Positions 1 through 11,200 of a stretch of 64,000 nucleotides of DNA are shown piece by piece. Under the pieces are notes generated by a model that worked only from the letters and a program-made list of their open reading frames with translations, did not search any database and was not told the DNA's origin. Made by a program: the position numbers and the translations under genes. Source of the DNA: Posidonia oceanica (lineage: Eukaryota; Streptophyta; Magnoliopsida; Alismatales; Posidoniaceae); contig JAZBRS010000035.1 in the NCBI GenBank assembly GCA_037176725.1, forward strand, positions 43,100,001-43,164,000, in the 5' to 3' direction. Positions within the stretch are counted from its first letter, which is position 1; each line of letters opens with the position of its first letter.

Positions 1-1386
1 AACGCGTATGCAGACGCACTAGCAACCCTGGCATCCTGGCTCACCATTTCAGAAGATAGCACAGTGGGTGTATCAGTCACTCGCATCGAGCAGCCTGCAT
101 ATTGCATGAACATAGAAGAGGCGGATCCAACAGAGGGGCAGCCCTGGTATCAAGATATAAAATCCTTTCTGGAGTCTGGTAGCTTTCCTCCTGATACCAC
201 GGCAGCAGACAAGAAAACTTTGGCGCGTCTGGCGTCAAAGTATGTGTTAGGGGCCGGGCAGCTGTACAGAAGGTCATACAATCAGATGCTACTACGCTGC
301 CTGAACAAATCGGAGGCTGACACGCTGATGCTCCAAGTGCATGCGGGGACCTGTGGCCCGCACATGAATGGCGTCCTCCTGGCCAAGAAGATCATGCTTC
401 AGGGATATTTCTGGTAGACCATAGAAGCCGATTGCTGCCGGTTCGTGCATAGATGCCACAACTGTCAGATTCATGGTAACTTCATCAAGGCCCCTCCACA
501 TCAGCTGCACAACATGTCTTCGCCATGGCCTTTCTCCACCTGGGGGATCGATGTCATTGGCGCCATCCACCCTACTGCTTCAAATGGTCATCGTTACATT
601 CTGGTAGCGATCGATTACTTTACCAAGTGGGTGGAAGCAGCCTCTTACAGAACAGTCACCGCTGTGGCAACAGAAAAATTTATCAGAAACAATATCGTTG
701 CCCGATATGGGGTCCCGCACTCAGTCATCTCTGATAATGGCACAAACTTCATTGCCAAAAGGATCGAGGAATACCTGCGGAGTCTCAAGATCAAGCATCA
801 TCGATCCTCGCCCTATCGGCCACAGATGAACGGAGCTGTGGAGTCTGCAAACAAGAATATTGTCAAGATTCTGAAGAAAATGGCAGAAACCCACAAGGAT
901 TGGCACGACAAGCTCCCGTACGCACTCTGGGCGTACAGGACATCAATCCGGACCTCTACAAGAGCCACCCCGTACTCTCTGGTGTACGGAATGGAAGCGG
1001 TGTTACCTGTTGAAGTGGAGATCCCCTCTCTGCGGATCCTGCGGGAAGCTGAGTTGGAAGAGGCAGAATGGGTCGAAGATCGCTGCATCCAACTGAACTT
1101 AATTGATGAGCGCAGACTGCAAGCTATGCACAACGCTCACTGCTATCAGAAGCGGATGGCCAGAGCATTCTTGAAGAAGGTCCAGCCCAGAAACTTTCAG
1201 CCAGGGGACCTTGTCTTGCGCGCCATTCATTTGCCTGACGGTCGAGGGAAATTCCGACCCAATTGGCGTGGCCCCTTTGTGGTCAAGCAGATCTTTTCGG
1301 GAGGCACTGTAACTCTCGAGGATATGGACCGGGTCGAGCAGTCTGAGCCCGTCAACCTCTGCTATCTGAAAAAGTACTATCAGTAG
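1..1386 (+). pseudogene. pol: pol 3' end: RNase H tail and integrase, one in-frame stop (element A)
   Basis: Frame 1 is open from the first base of the window. The first codons read NAYADALATLASWL, the last Asp block of the archaeal-type second RNase H. Integrase follows. It has an H2C2 zinc-binding region ending in CHNC, then a catalytic triad with Asp at 550, Asp at 733 and Glu at 841, which gives D-x35-E spacing. A C-terminal GPF/Y-like module follows (WRGPFVV near 1267). The protein would insert the cDNA into the genome. A TAG at 415-417 replaces the Gln codon found at the same place in element B, inside the zinc-binding region, so this copy cannot make full integrase without readthrough. 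Otherwise it aligns with element B almost residue for residue. The true stop is TAG at 1384-1386. Confidence 0.95.
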
Positions 1387-2798
1387 CCGAAAGTGGCCCC
1401 GTTGCAGATGCCCTTCTCCCACTTGCACTTGCATTCTCGCCTCTTGCCACCTCAAATCATCATCGTCATCCTCTCAAGCATCGTATCTTTGGCCCGGTGA
1501 TGAAAACCGGAAGTGCTTGCCTGCCCTGGAAAGAGTCGTCCCACCTCACCTGGCACTACTCAGATGTCTTAGCTAGTGAGGGAGCCACCACCAACGAGGA
1601 CAGGCGAACCGCCTAATCTCGCAAGGACATACACCTTTGAGGGAGAAAAAATGTTAGGATGTGAGTCTGGAAAAAGCGAGAGTAGACACCTAGGTTTGGG
1701 CACATCCAAGGGACAGAAGACGAAGACAGAAGCCGGCCCTAGAGATAGGGGTGTGCAGTCCAACCCTGCTCCTTCTACCCATCACACAACAGACCCAAAG
1801 CCTAAATCCATTACAATCCAAGCACCCTTCTTTTGCCACCAAAATGGGGATAGCAAAAGCCTGAAAAAAAAAAATAGAAAAGCAAAACAACAAGCAAAAA
1901 AAAAAGAGAGAAAAGAGATAGAACAAAAACCAAAAAAAAAAGAAAGAAAAAAAAAAAAGCAAGCAAAGCAAAGAAGAAGAAAAAAGGCAAAATGCAGCCC
2001 AAAAAACACAGGCACCATTATCCCCCATGCCTCACTAGAGATCCCCAGCATGTCAAGCCTAAAAGGGTCTACCACATCCTCCTAAGAGCAAACACTCACC
2101 TTCTCCTAGTTAGGGGCAGAGAAAGACTGCATACCTATGAGGGAGAAATCAATCAAAAAAAGAGAGCTGAAAGAATAGGTGTAGGTCTTGAGAGTTTGGC
2201 CAATAGCCTGTCCTCACCACGCCACCACCTGTATAATGCCAACAACCCGTTCCGGAGAGCCACCAACAAGCCAAGAGTCTAGGTAGGGCCCAGTGAGTCA
2301 GGGACCACTCCCTTCCTTCGCAGCAGGCACCAAAGCACTCCGTATGCTGAGGGCATCCAAGCATACTCATTTATCCAAGCATACTCACCCATCCAAGCAT
2401 AATACACATCATCATAAGCACAGCACTTGCATCCTGCATACGAGCATCCTCTTTCATTCCTTTCCTCTTCCACCAATCTCTCCGCTCTGTAACACGCTCA
2501 GGCCCTGAGGCAGTACTTCTCCCCAGCAGAGCGCGTCGACGATACTCGAGCTGCGCTGGTCCAGATCTCCTGCCGGCCCTCGCCCCCGCATTCGCCGGAC
2601 TGCTGCCAATTCCCTTTGTTTATTTGTGCTTAATTGCTATGTTCAGTTATCAACTGCTGAATGCATATGGAACTACTTTATCAGCCTCAGTTTCTGTTTA
2701 TTGTCAAGGAATATACGCCTACGAGATCTGATTGTTTATTGATAGCAGGTACTTTCAAGCTTCTGCAGCTATCTGCCTGTCCCTCTGCAATCAGCATA
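1387..2798 (+). other. Spacer between pol and third ORF, with purine-rich tract (element A)
   Basis: No convincing gene. Positions 1495-1590 are conserved with 30063-30165 in element B (GTGCTTGCCTGC and TTAGCTAGTGAGGGAGCC or close variants), so this spacer is a regular part of the family. At 1866-1995 there is a nearly pure A/G tract, matched by a similar tract at 30360-30510 in B. Short ORFs here are lysine-rich products of that tract. Just before the next ORF, a GCAGGTAC motif (2746-2753) is shared with B and E. Confidence 0.7.
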
Positions 2799-4001
2799 AT
2801 GGGCTTTCCTACTCTGCTAACTCCTGCACACTGCTCGGAAGCCCTGCGAGAATGGATCAGCAGGCTCACTCCACAAGACTGTGAACAGCTGCGCCTGTGG
2901 GGCGTACCAACCAAGCTGCTGAAGGCCGCTGATGTGGAGGTCAGCCGCCACCTTCTGTGTGCCGCCGCAAGATTCTAGAAGCCGGCGCATCATGTCTTCC
3001 GTTTCAACAAGACTGAGCTGACACCTACACTGGAAGAGGTGCGTTGGATCTGCGGCTTTTCCAAGATCCTGGGGCCGCCTGTTTTCATGATGCGAGATGG
3101 ATATCTTAAGGTCCTGAGCCAGCTAACTGGGCTCCCCACTCAAACCTGCCAACAGAAATTAATCTGCACCAGCGGGCCTGAACCTATGCTTCGCCTTGCG
3201 CACTTCGATGATATCTTGAACAAGCACGCAGAACTCGGAGATGAGCTGTGGCTCCGAGGATTTGTTATCCGCTTCCTGGGCGAACTGATCTTTACCCATG
3301 GCCGACTGACAGTGGCCATCGAGGTTGCAGAGATTGCATTAGCAGTGGTGACCCAGCACATAGACCTGGCACCAGTTGTCCTGGTAGAGACCTATCGCGG
3401 GCTGGACCGCATCTCTCATCGCTGCCGCCACTTTCACGGTTGCGGAGCACTCATACAAGTCTGGCTAACCGCGCACTTAGAGACGAACCTCTTGCGCCCT
3501 CAAGTGCATGCCTTTGAAGCCTATTGCAGCAGCGCCCGTGCCAAGACAGAAAAGAGCGTCAAAGAAGAATATGAGAAGCTGTCAGCACTGACTGACGACG
3601 CTATAACCTGGCGTATTGTCCCCTCTGCAGCAGAGCCATTCACTGTCTTCTTCAGCGTGCGTGACATGCGGCTGATCATTCTTCCAGGCTTCACAGCAGG
3701 CGTAGAGTACCATCCAATCAGGGTCATGCGCCAGTTCGGCTTTCAGCAGGGCGCCTTCATTGACAGTACAGCGCCCGAGCTTCTACAGATATACCCTCTC
3801 AGCACAACTGCCCCAACCAAGAGGCTTGCTAGTCTGATGCAGCATGGGGTCCAATCTACAGACATTGCAGCTGTGAGAGGTGTAGGATGCACCCCTGAGT
3901 ATGAAGCTGAAGTCCGAGAACTCTGGCCTATCACTGAAATTCCGCCAGGCGGTCCTTTGTTTCCCGACTCCCGGCAGTCGAAGAAGGCCCGAGTTGACTA
4001 G
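2799..4001 (+). pseudogene. Third ORF, DUF7745-like protein, one in-frame stop (element A)
   Basis: The ORF starts at ATG 2799 (MGFPTL) and stops at TAG 3999-4001, about 400 codons. A TAG at 2976-2978 (codon 60) replaces the Trp codon present in element B. Recognisable blocks are an N-terminal helical part, a TELTPTLEEVR motif near 3018, a GDELWLRGF motif near 3240 and a long helical core with ETYRGLDRISHRC near 3390. These resemble the plant-specific DUF7745 family, related to plant-mobile-domain proteins, which is often found near transposons. That assignment is from memory of the family, not a search. The ORF lies in the position of env-like genes but shows no signal peptide or membrane segment. 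The C-terminus is basic (KKARVD). Function is unknown. Confidence 0.75.
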
Positions 4002-4320
4002 GCCCTTGTGCAACCATCAGATGGTCTTCTTTCAGATTATGCTGTACATTTCTGGCCTGCCACAGGCATTGTACCCACCAAGCTTTATCATTGAAAAACT
4101 GTTTCTGCTTTCTGCTTGCACATCAAGATTCTTTGCTGTATTGCATATCATTATCATCACCATCTTGGGCCCTCTAACCAGACCTGCAGACATCACAACG
4201 TAGCAAAGTCCTCAGCACCCAATCTGAAGTCCGGAGCCTCTGCGGACCCGCGTCGTCAAGCTACGCCATCTGGCGTCCCCAGCTGGTCGCCCCCAGCTGG
4301 ATCATCATCCCCTGCGGGCT
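4002..4320 (+). other. 3' untranslated sequence after third ORF (element A)
   Basis: No gene seen. It corresponds to 32408-32700 in element B and includes a shared block around 4200-4260 (AAAGTCCTCAGCA and neighbours). It leads into the short tandem repeat and hairpin region. Confidence 0.5.
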
Positions 4321-4505
4321 GGCACCCCAAACTGCTCGGCGAAAGGTCCGTCAACCTATCATCCTCCTCAGCTGATCATCCCCAGCTGAGTCCCCAGCGG
4401 GCTGGCACCCCAAACTGCTCGGCGAAAGGTCCGTCAACCTGTCATCCTCCTCAGCTGATCATCCTCAGCTGAGTCCCTAGCGGGTTGGTACCCCAAACTA
4501 CTCGT
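4321..4505 (+). repeat. 83-bp tandem repeat with small hairpins
   Basis: A unit beginning GGCACCCCAAACTGCTCGG recurs at 4321 and 4404, then as GGTACCCCAAACTACTCG at 4487, exactly 83 bp apart each time. Inside each unit GCA pairs with TGC, or GTA with TAC in the last copy, around the shared loop CCCCAAAC. The stem therefore changed as a pair while the loop stayed the same. Confidence 0.85.
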
Positions 4506-4545
4506 CTGACAAGCACGACAATCTTGTCACCACCCTCTGCTTTCG

Positions 4546-4600
4546 ATGCCAAGGACGCGTTGGCCAGCCCCTGGTGTCATCCCGACACCAGGGGCATCTT
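4546..4600 (+). promoter_or_regulatory. Conserved 11-bp hairpin followed by T-rich tail (element A)
   Basis: Left arm CCCCTGGTGTC (4568-4578) pairs perfectly with GACACCAGGGG (4584-4594) over a 5-nt loop, followed by CATCTTTT. Outer GATGCC (4546) can also pair with GGCATC (4593-4598). The same hairpin occurs in B, C and E with compensatory changes. Its role is unknown; RNA structure in the genomic or messenger RNA is the natural inference. Confidence 0.8.
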
Positions 4601-4619
4601 TTGATCGCCCCTTGGTATC

Positions 4620-5311
4620 ATTCTTCCCCTCTTTCCCCTATGATATTCCTGGTGTCATAGGATGATTTCTTCTCATCATTACCTCATCCCCTCTTTATCT
4701 CATCATTACCTCATCCCCTCTTTTGCCGGCCGATAAGTCCAATATCTTATCAATCAATCATTCTCATCATGATCTCACCCCCTCTTTATCAATCATTCTC
4801 ATCATGATCTCACCCCCTCTTTAGCAATAGTTCTCATCATTACCTCATCCCCTCTTTATCTCATCATTACCTCATCCCCTCTTTTGCCGGCCGATAAGTC
4901 CGATATCTTATCAATCAATCATTCTCATCATGATCTCACTCCCTCTTTAGCAATAGTTCTCATCATGATCTCACCCCCTCTTTAGCAACAGTTCTCATCA
5001 TGATCTCACTCCCTCTTTAGCAATAGTTCTCATCATGATCTCACCCCCTCTTTAGCAATAGTTCTCATCATGACCTCATCCCCCTCTTTAGCAATAGTTC
5101 TCATCATGACCTCATCTCTCTCTTTAGCAATAGCTCTCATCATGATCTCACCCCCTCTTTAGCAATAATTCTCATCATTACCTCATCCCCTCTTTGCCGG
5201 CCGATAAGTCCGATATCTTATCAACCAATCATTCTCATCATGATCTCATCCCCCTCTTTAGCATTAACTCTCATCATGATCTCATCCCCTCTTATCAAAC
5301 AATCAATCACA
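4620..5311 (+). repeat. Tandem repeat of about 35 bp (TCATCATGATCTCACC family)
   Basis: Roughly 35-bp units with CTCATCATGATCTCACCCCC and TCTTTAGCAATAG repeat through the interval. A GATAAG-TCCGATAT-CTTATC hairpin block recurs near 4729, 4890 and 5202. An equivalent array lies at 32850-33375 in element B. Such hypervariable 3' repeats are known for Ogre/Tat elements. Confidence 0.85.
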
Positions 5312-6290
5312 TTCTAGGCTGATATCCTAAACTATCTGCTCAGGCTAATATCCTAAACTATCTGCTCAGGCTGATATCCTAAACTATCTGCTCAGGCTGA
5401 TATCCTAAACTATCTGCTCAGGCTGATATCCTAAACTATTTGCTCTCAGGCTGATAACCTAAACTATCACCTGGGCCGATCCATGGTTGGCCCACAGTTG
5501 TGTTATACGGCTGACATCCAGTAACTGTCCCTTGCAATTGCGGTTTGCAGTTGATAGGTCTGTAAACTATCCGCCGATTGACAGGACCGTAAACTGTCGC
5601 TCCAGTTGATAGGACTGTAAACTATCGCTAGGCTGATATCCTAAACTATCACCAGCAATTGCATTATACGGCTGATATCCAGTAACTATCCCTCATCATT
5701 GCGCATTTCCAGTTGATAGGTCTGTAAACTATCCGCCAGTTGATAGGTCTGTAAACTATCCGCCAGTTGATAGGTCTGTAAACTATCTGCCAGTTGATAG
5801 GACTGTAAACTATCACGCGCAATCATGTTATACGGCTGACATCCAGTAACTGTCCCTCGCAATGCCGTTTCCAGTTGATAGGACTGTAAACTATCCTCTA
5901 GTTGATAGGTCTGTAAACTATCCACCGGTTGACAGGACCGTAAACTGTCGCTCCAGTTGATAGACTGTAAACTATCCGGCATTTGCGTTATACGGCTGAT
6001 ATCCAGTAACTATCACTCATGGTTTGTGGCTTCCAGTTGATAGGTCTGTAAACTATCCGCCAGTTGATAGGTCTGTAAACTATCCGCCAGTTGATAGGTC
6101 TGTAAACTATCCGCCAGTTGATAGGACTGTAAACTATCCCACACAACCATGTTATACGGCTGATATCCCGTAACTATCACTCACAACTGCTTCCGGTTGA
6201 CAGGACCGTAAACTGTCATTCCAGGCTGATAACCTAAACTATCACTCCCGGTTGATAGCACCGTAAACTATCCGGACGATAAGCCCATCA
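5312..6290 (+). repeat. Array of about 25-bp hairpin units with covarying stems (element A)
   Basis: Dozens of short units follow the scheme TG-A-Y-A ... AAC-T-R-T-C. Examples are GATAG/CTATC at 5608-5612 and 5622-5626, GACAG/CTGTC at 5580-5584 and 5594-5598, GATA/TATC at 5674 and 5687, and GACA/TGTC at 5513 and 5526. The loops vary in length by a base or two but end in AAC. GGGCC/GGCCC near 5464 and GATAAG/CTTATC near 6279 are related stems. No reading frame is maintained. Confidence 0.9.
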
Positions 6291-6785
6291 CCTTATCACC
6301 TTTTTTTCTTTTTTTGGCGTGACCTTGTCCCAGGAAGGTGAAGTCACGCAAACCCCTTTTTGCGGTAGGAGAGTTGGCCTCTCTCCCCTCGCACCCTTTT
6401 TTCTTTTCTGCTAGCTTGCTCCCCGGGCGGGGACAGGCTGCACCTTGTTTTTCCCTCGCTTTGTCGCGCAAGTCTGGCCTCCCTGCCAGATCCTCGCGCC
6501 ACATCGCGCCTTTTTATCATTCCTCTTGCATCATCTTAGCACTTCCTCAGCAAGCACTGCATATTACTTTAGCATCATCAGCATCACTTGCACAGCATCA
6601 GCATCTATTCTAGCTGCACTAACTTTTATGCTAACTTCTTGCATTGCATTTGCATTAGCATGCATCGCACTTAGCATCATCCATCTGCACCTAGCATCTT
6701 GCATTGCGGCAACGGGCTACGATCTTCGGTGCATCCGCCGAATAAGTAGCTCACGCCCACAGCAAATCGCTGCTCCCGCCGGTCA
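6291..6785 (+). other. Pre-LTR unique region with TTCGGTG hairpin (element A)
   Basis: No gene. It is C/T-rich to about 6520 and then rich in GCAT words. At 6725-6742 TTCGGTG pairs with CGCCGAA around the loop CATC, with one G-U pair. Element B has the same hairpin with all Watson-Crick pairs, and E repeats the A version. Confidence 0.6.
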
Positions 6786-6866
6786 GATGGGGTGTCTTGT
6801 CAACCCTGAGCAGCGGCCTCGCTCCGCTTGACCTTGCTCAGAGAGGGGCATCTGTTGATACCCCAT
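6786..6866 (+). promoter_or_regulatory. Inverted repeat spanning polypurine tract and 3' LTR start (element A)
   Basis: ATGGGGTGTC (6786-6795) pairs with GATACCCCAT (6857-6866), the start of the LTR, with one G-U pair. Inside it CCCTGAGC (6804) faces GCTCAGAG (6836). The polypurine tract lies in the 3' arm. The arrangement is shared with elements B and C. Confidence 0.75.
6840..6852 (+). promoter_or_regulatory. Polypurine tract (element A)
   Basis: AGAGAGGGGCATC lies directly before the LTR, in the place and composition expected for the plus-strand primer. It matches AGGGAGGGGCATC in elements B and C. Confidence 0.85.
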
Positions 6867-8761
6867 CTTGACAGGCTTGGATCCTTGGAGCCCTCCAGGT
6901 GATTGCTGGACTCAAACCTAACCCAAAACCAAACCCTAATCCTCTTCTTTACCCTCCAAAATCAGCCCATCTTGACCTAAGCCTTTACCCCTCTTCCCAA
7001 GCTCAAAACCTAACCAAAACCCATAGGAAAACCCACCAACACCCACTTGACAAGCCTACCCAAGAACCCAGAAATTTCAAAACCTAGACCAATCCCAAAA
7101 ACACTAGAAAACCTAGGCAAAATCCCCCTTTTTCTACACCTTGAAACCCCTCCAAAACCTTCTTAGAATCAAGCCAAAACTTCAGAACCAACACCTCAAA
7201 CCCTAGACTACCCACTCACCAATTTTCACCCCATTCCAAAACCCTTAAGCCCCCCCTTTCATCCAAATTATCCTTTTCTCTCTCCGGGATTATCATTTTC
7301 TCTCTCCTCTCTCTCTCCTGATTATCATCTCTCTTTTCATCCCCTCTTTGCCCTTTTTCTGGCCTGGCTGTGGGCCCCCTTTATACTTCTATCCCTCCTC
7401 TACCTTATTCCTATTTTAACTTTATTTTTAGCTTTTTTCCTGAAATTTTAAAAATCATTTCTCTCCAACCTATCTCTTTTCCTTTTATTTCCCTCTTTTT
7501 CCCTTTTCTTTCCTCCCTCTCCTTTCCTTTTCTCTCTCTTGCAAAAATCTATGAAAACTCCTAAAAATCTGTAAAACCCCAAAATATAAAAGAAACAAAT
7601 CAGAACCCTAAGAAAAACAATTAAAAAAAACATTAAACAAGCAATTAAAAACCCAAACTTAACTAAATTAAGCTAAAAAGAAAACCAAGCATGTAAGCTA
7701 AAAAACGCAAAACAAATCAAAAGAAAACACTGAAAAATCGAGGAAAAAACGAAAATAAAACCAAAACCTACCAAAAGTAAAAACCCCATCAAAAGAATTA
7801 AAAAACAAACCCTAAAAAGAAGAATTAAAAATCAAACACTAAAACAAGTAATTAAAGAAGCAAAACACTTAACCTAACAAACCTAAGAAAAAACAAATTA
7901 AAAAACTCAATTAAAAAAGAAAAGAAAAACACACTTAAAAGACTTAAAAACACCCCATCAAATCAGAGAAATCTAACTAAAAACTTCAAGAAAAATCAAC
8001 AAATAAAAATCAAAGCATAATTTAAAAGACTTAAGAAAGAAAAAAAAAACCATAAGAAGGCTAAAACTCAAAAACCTGAAAACAACCCTGGTTAATACGA
8101 AAATAAATCCTAAAAAATCCTAATCAATGTCCTGAGTATCTAACAAGAGAAACACAATTTTTAAAACAATTTAAAAAAAGGTTTAACAAACATTTAATCA
8201 AGTGAAAACCAATTAAAAGCAAAACTAAAACCCTAAAACCCTAATCAAGCCCAAAACACATTAATCAACCCAAAATGGCCATTAAAAATTTAATTAAAAC
8301 CCTAATTCACATCACAACCTTTCTAGTATTTTTATTTATTTTTAGTTCATTTTTACTAATTTTATTTCCCCATTCTACCCTTTCTTTCTTTCTTCCTTCT
8401 CCTTTTCTTTCTTCCTTTTCCTTACTGGACCCGTCGGCCCATTTTCCTTTTTCCTTTATTTTTTTTCTCCTATTTCTTGGCCCGCAGCAGTCCAGCCCAC
8501 GCTCCTTCTTCTTCCTCCTGCCCCTTTTGCAGATTCTCTGCAACTCTCTCCCGCGGCGAGCAACAGCCTTCCCTCCTCATTTTTCGAATTCAAAGTCCTC
8601 CATCCTTTCATCTACAGCAGCTCGCCGCTCTCTCCTGTCTCAGCACCATTTCCGGGAGGCATTCAATGCCCGTCGTCTCGCCGGCATCCGTCTCCTTTCA
8701 GCTGCAGTGCGACGCCGTTGAATTCAAAAATTCCAGCGCGCGTACCGGCAGCTCCTCCTCA

Positions 8762-8767
8762 TATAAA
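8762..8767 (+). promoter_or_regulatory. Candidate TATA box in LTR A
   Basis: TATAAA sits in CTCATATAAACC at the end of a GC-rich stretch, a plausible plant core promoter that would start transcription near 8795. The aligned position in LTR D reads CATTCATAAGCC, which is weaker. No clear equivalent is seen in element B, so the call is tentative. Confidence 0.35.
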
Positions 8768-9724
8768 CCTTCGTCCGTCAGCAACCATCTTCAGTTGGCA
8801 ATCGGTGTGAGCAATCAAAGAGAACCAGCAGTTAGCGAACCAGAGAGCAATTCCAGAATCCAACTTCCTCCACCTGAGAGACCATTCGTCCTTCTTCCTC
8901 TTCACCATCCAATTCCAGAGAAGAGAGAGCAGTAGGAGAGAGCCTGAGGGAGTTCTTGGCTTCCCGGAGAGAGGCCACCCATTCCAGAGCCATTCCCAAC
9001 CCAATTCTTCTCCTTTTCCCCCTAAAATCCACAGCAGACCCTTCTCCTTCTTTTCCAATAACCCAGCACCACTTCAAGCCTCCATTCCTCTCCCAATCGA
9101 TCCCCCAAGTTCACCCAGAAACCCAGCAATCTTCCTCCACCCTTCCACGGCCTTTCACCACCCAGAACCACCACCAGTTCACCTAAATCCACCGCAGAAG
9201 CTAACCGCAAGCCAACTCCAATCCCTCCTAAAATTACCTTCACCACAGTCCACCGCATCTTCCCAAACCTTCCCCAGATATTCGCCTGAACTCCACCTTC
9301 CCGAAACACCTAGCCTTCAGCCTTCTCCTCCATCACAGACCGAAATCTTCACCACAAACACTTACCCCTCCTTCGGACCAGAAATCAGACCAACCTTCAA
9401 TCTCCATCTACACTCTCCAGAACCATAATCCAATCATCCAGAACCCTTCACCGGACCTCCAGCAACCTCCCAAAGGGTCCCATCCAGCCCGACGTGCAGC
9501 GAACAACCCCTCCGACCTCCGGCCATCTGTCTGAACCCACAAAGTGCCGAATCGCCGCCTGAGCTCTGAAGCTTCCATCCGATCGTCGGGGAAGCACCGG
9601 AGGAATGTTCTGAAGCAGCTCCAGCCTTCGCGAGCAGCTGACGACGCCCGCAGCGACCGGACGACCTCCACCGGCGACTGCCGAAGCCATCGACGTCGGG
9701 AGGACGACTCAGACGCGGGCTCAG

Positions 9725-9726
9725 GT
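9725..9726 (+). promoter_or_regulatory. Candidate 5' splice site in LTR A
   Basis: The sequence GGCTCAG/GTGATT lies where identity with LTR D (GGACTCAG/GTACAT, GT at 62615) changes abruptly from a well-conserved exon-like side to a T-rich side. Element B has CCGCAG/GTAATA at the same relative place (GT at 16941). Confidence 0.4.
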
Positions 9727-10199
9727 GATTCTTTACTCCCTTAGTCTTCTTTTCTTCCCGTGCTGCTTCTCCGCCCCTTAGAAATAGGATTCCGGCCCTC
9801 CTGCTCCGATTACCAGCTCCGGTCAGATCGTCTTCTCCGGCGAGCTCTCCCGGTCTTCACGTCGCTCCGGCCAGCGGAACGTGCCTCCAGCAATCCCCTC
9901 GGGTTCGCACGAACCTCAGGAGTGTTCTCCGGCCCTCAGAGCGCAGCGTCGCTGCGTCAATCGGCCGGACGAACCTTCTGAAACTCTGTGGAACTCCGGC
10001 GACCGCTCCAGTCCGTTCCAGGCCGCGTCGACCTCCGCCGATCGTCGTCCGACCTCCGCCCGGAGCAGGAGCAGCTCTCCTGCCGGTCTGCACGCCTCCA
10101 GCATCCCTGTGCCGGCGGTCGCGGGCGCTGGCAGCTTGCTGCTACAGTGCCCCCGGCCGTCGGCCTTCTACTGTTGTTTTATTTTTCTCTGGCTATAGT

Positions 10200-11200
10200 T
10201 TTTTGGTGAATATTGCATATCTAGTCCAAGTTTCTGTCATTTTACATTCTAGTCCTTATTTCATTTAATCTGCTGTTATTTTTGAACGGAAATCATATTA
10301 AATTGCATGATCTGTTTATGGTTTTTAGTATTTGCAGTTTAGTCCATTTACTGTGCTTCCTAGTTATAAAAAGTTTAAGTTTAGCCCTTCTGTTCTTCAT
10401 TTTAGCATCTGAGTCCTGCAGTAGTTTATTTAATTTTAATGTGTTAATTTTGCCTTATAATATTGCATTCTGTGTCCCCGTTTTTTCTCATTTTTGCTGT
10501 CTGGTCCTCTGCACTGTAGAACTTAGGTCTTATTTTTAATTTTTGCTTGTTGCATTGCATTTTCTCTCCCCTGTTTTCTGTTTTTTGCATATAGGTCCTT
10601 TTTAAATGCACAGTAGTCTTTTGCATGCATTTTTGCATATTGCATTGCATTTTCAACCCTACATTTTGTGAAAATTGCATGTCAGTCCAGTCAGTGTTTT
10701 CAGTGCATATTTTGCTTATTAAATTGCATTTTTGACCCTGCATGATTTCAAAATGACACATAGGTCCTTTGCATCCCTTTAAAATCATGTAAAATGCCTA
10801 TTTTGCCCTCAAATTTGCATTTTGGCTCCCAAGATTACGAAATTGCATGTAGGCCCTCCACTTGCATTCCCGGACTCCCCAGAACCCTGTTTTCTGAAAA
10901 AATTGCATTTTAGCCCTTGATGTTTCCAAAATTACACTCTGATTTGCCATTGCTTCCAAAACTCCCCTGATGCATACCCTCTTTCAAAGTTGCATTCTAA
11001 AAGCCCTATCCTTTGCAAAATTGCCCTCTGCCTCCTCCTATTTTAAAAACCTGCCTGAAAGCCCCAACCTTTTTCAAACTTTGCATTAAACCCCCCCTTT
11101 CTTTTAAAAAATGGCATTTGAATCCCTGTTTTCCCAAAATTCTCCTTCTTGTCTTTTCTTGCTTCTGCATGCATTCTGCATTCATTTAGCTTTGCATTTA
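10200..11200 (+). repeat. Degenerate GCAT / AGGTCC repeat zone in LTR A
   Basis: Words such as TTGCATTT, TAGGTCC, TAGTCC and TGACCCTGCATGATTT recur every 40-60 bases with much drift. The same zone occurs at 17270-18100 and 38080-38910 in B, 54370-55320 in C and 62940-63880 in D, so it is an old shared LTR component. Confidence 0.65.

Noticed and set aside
1866..1995. Lysine-rich ORF and hydrophobic reverse ORF over the A/G tract
   Set aside because: Pure composition effect. The equivalent tract in B gives unrelated products.
4568..4600. Bacterial-type intrinsic terminator (hairpin plus T run)
   Set aside because: The DNA is plant nuclear, where this mechanism does not apply. The hairpin is reported as a conserved RNA structure instead.
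5312..6290. CRISPR-like array
   Set aside because: Units are adjacent with no unique spacers of constant length, and the context is a plant retrotransposon.
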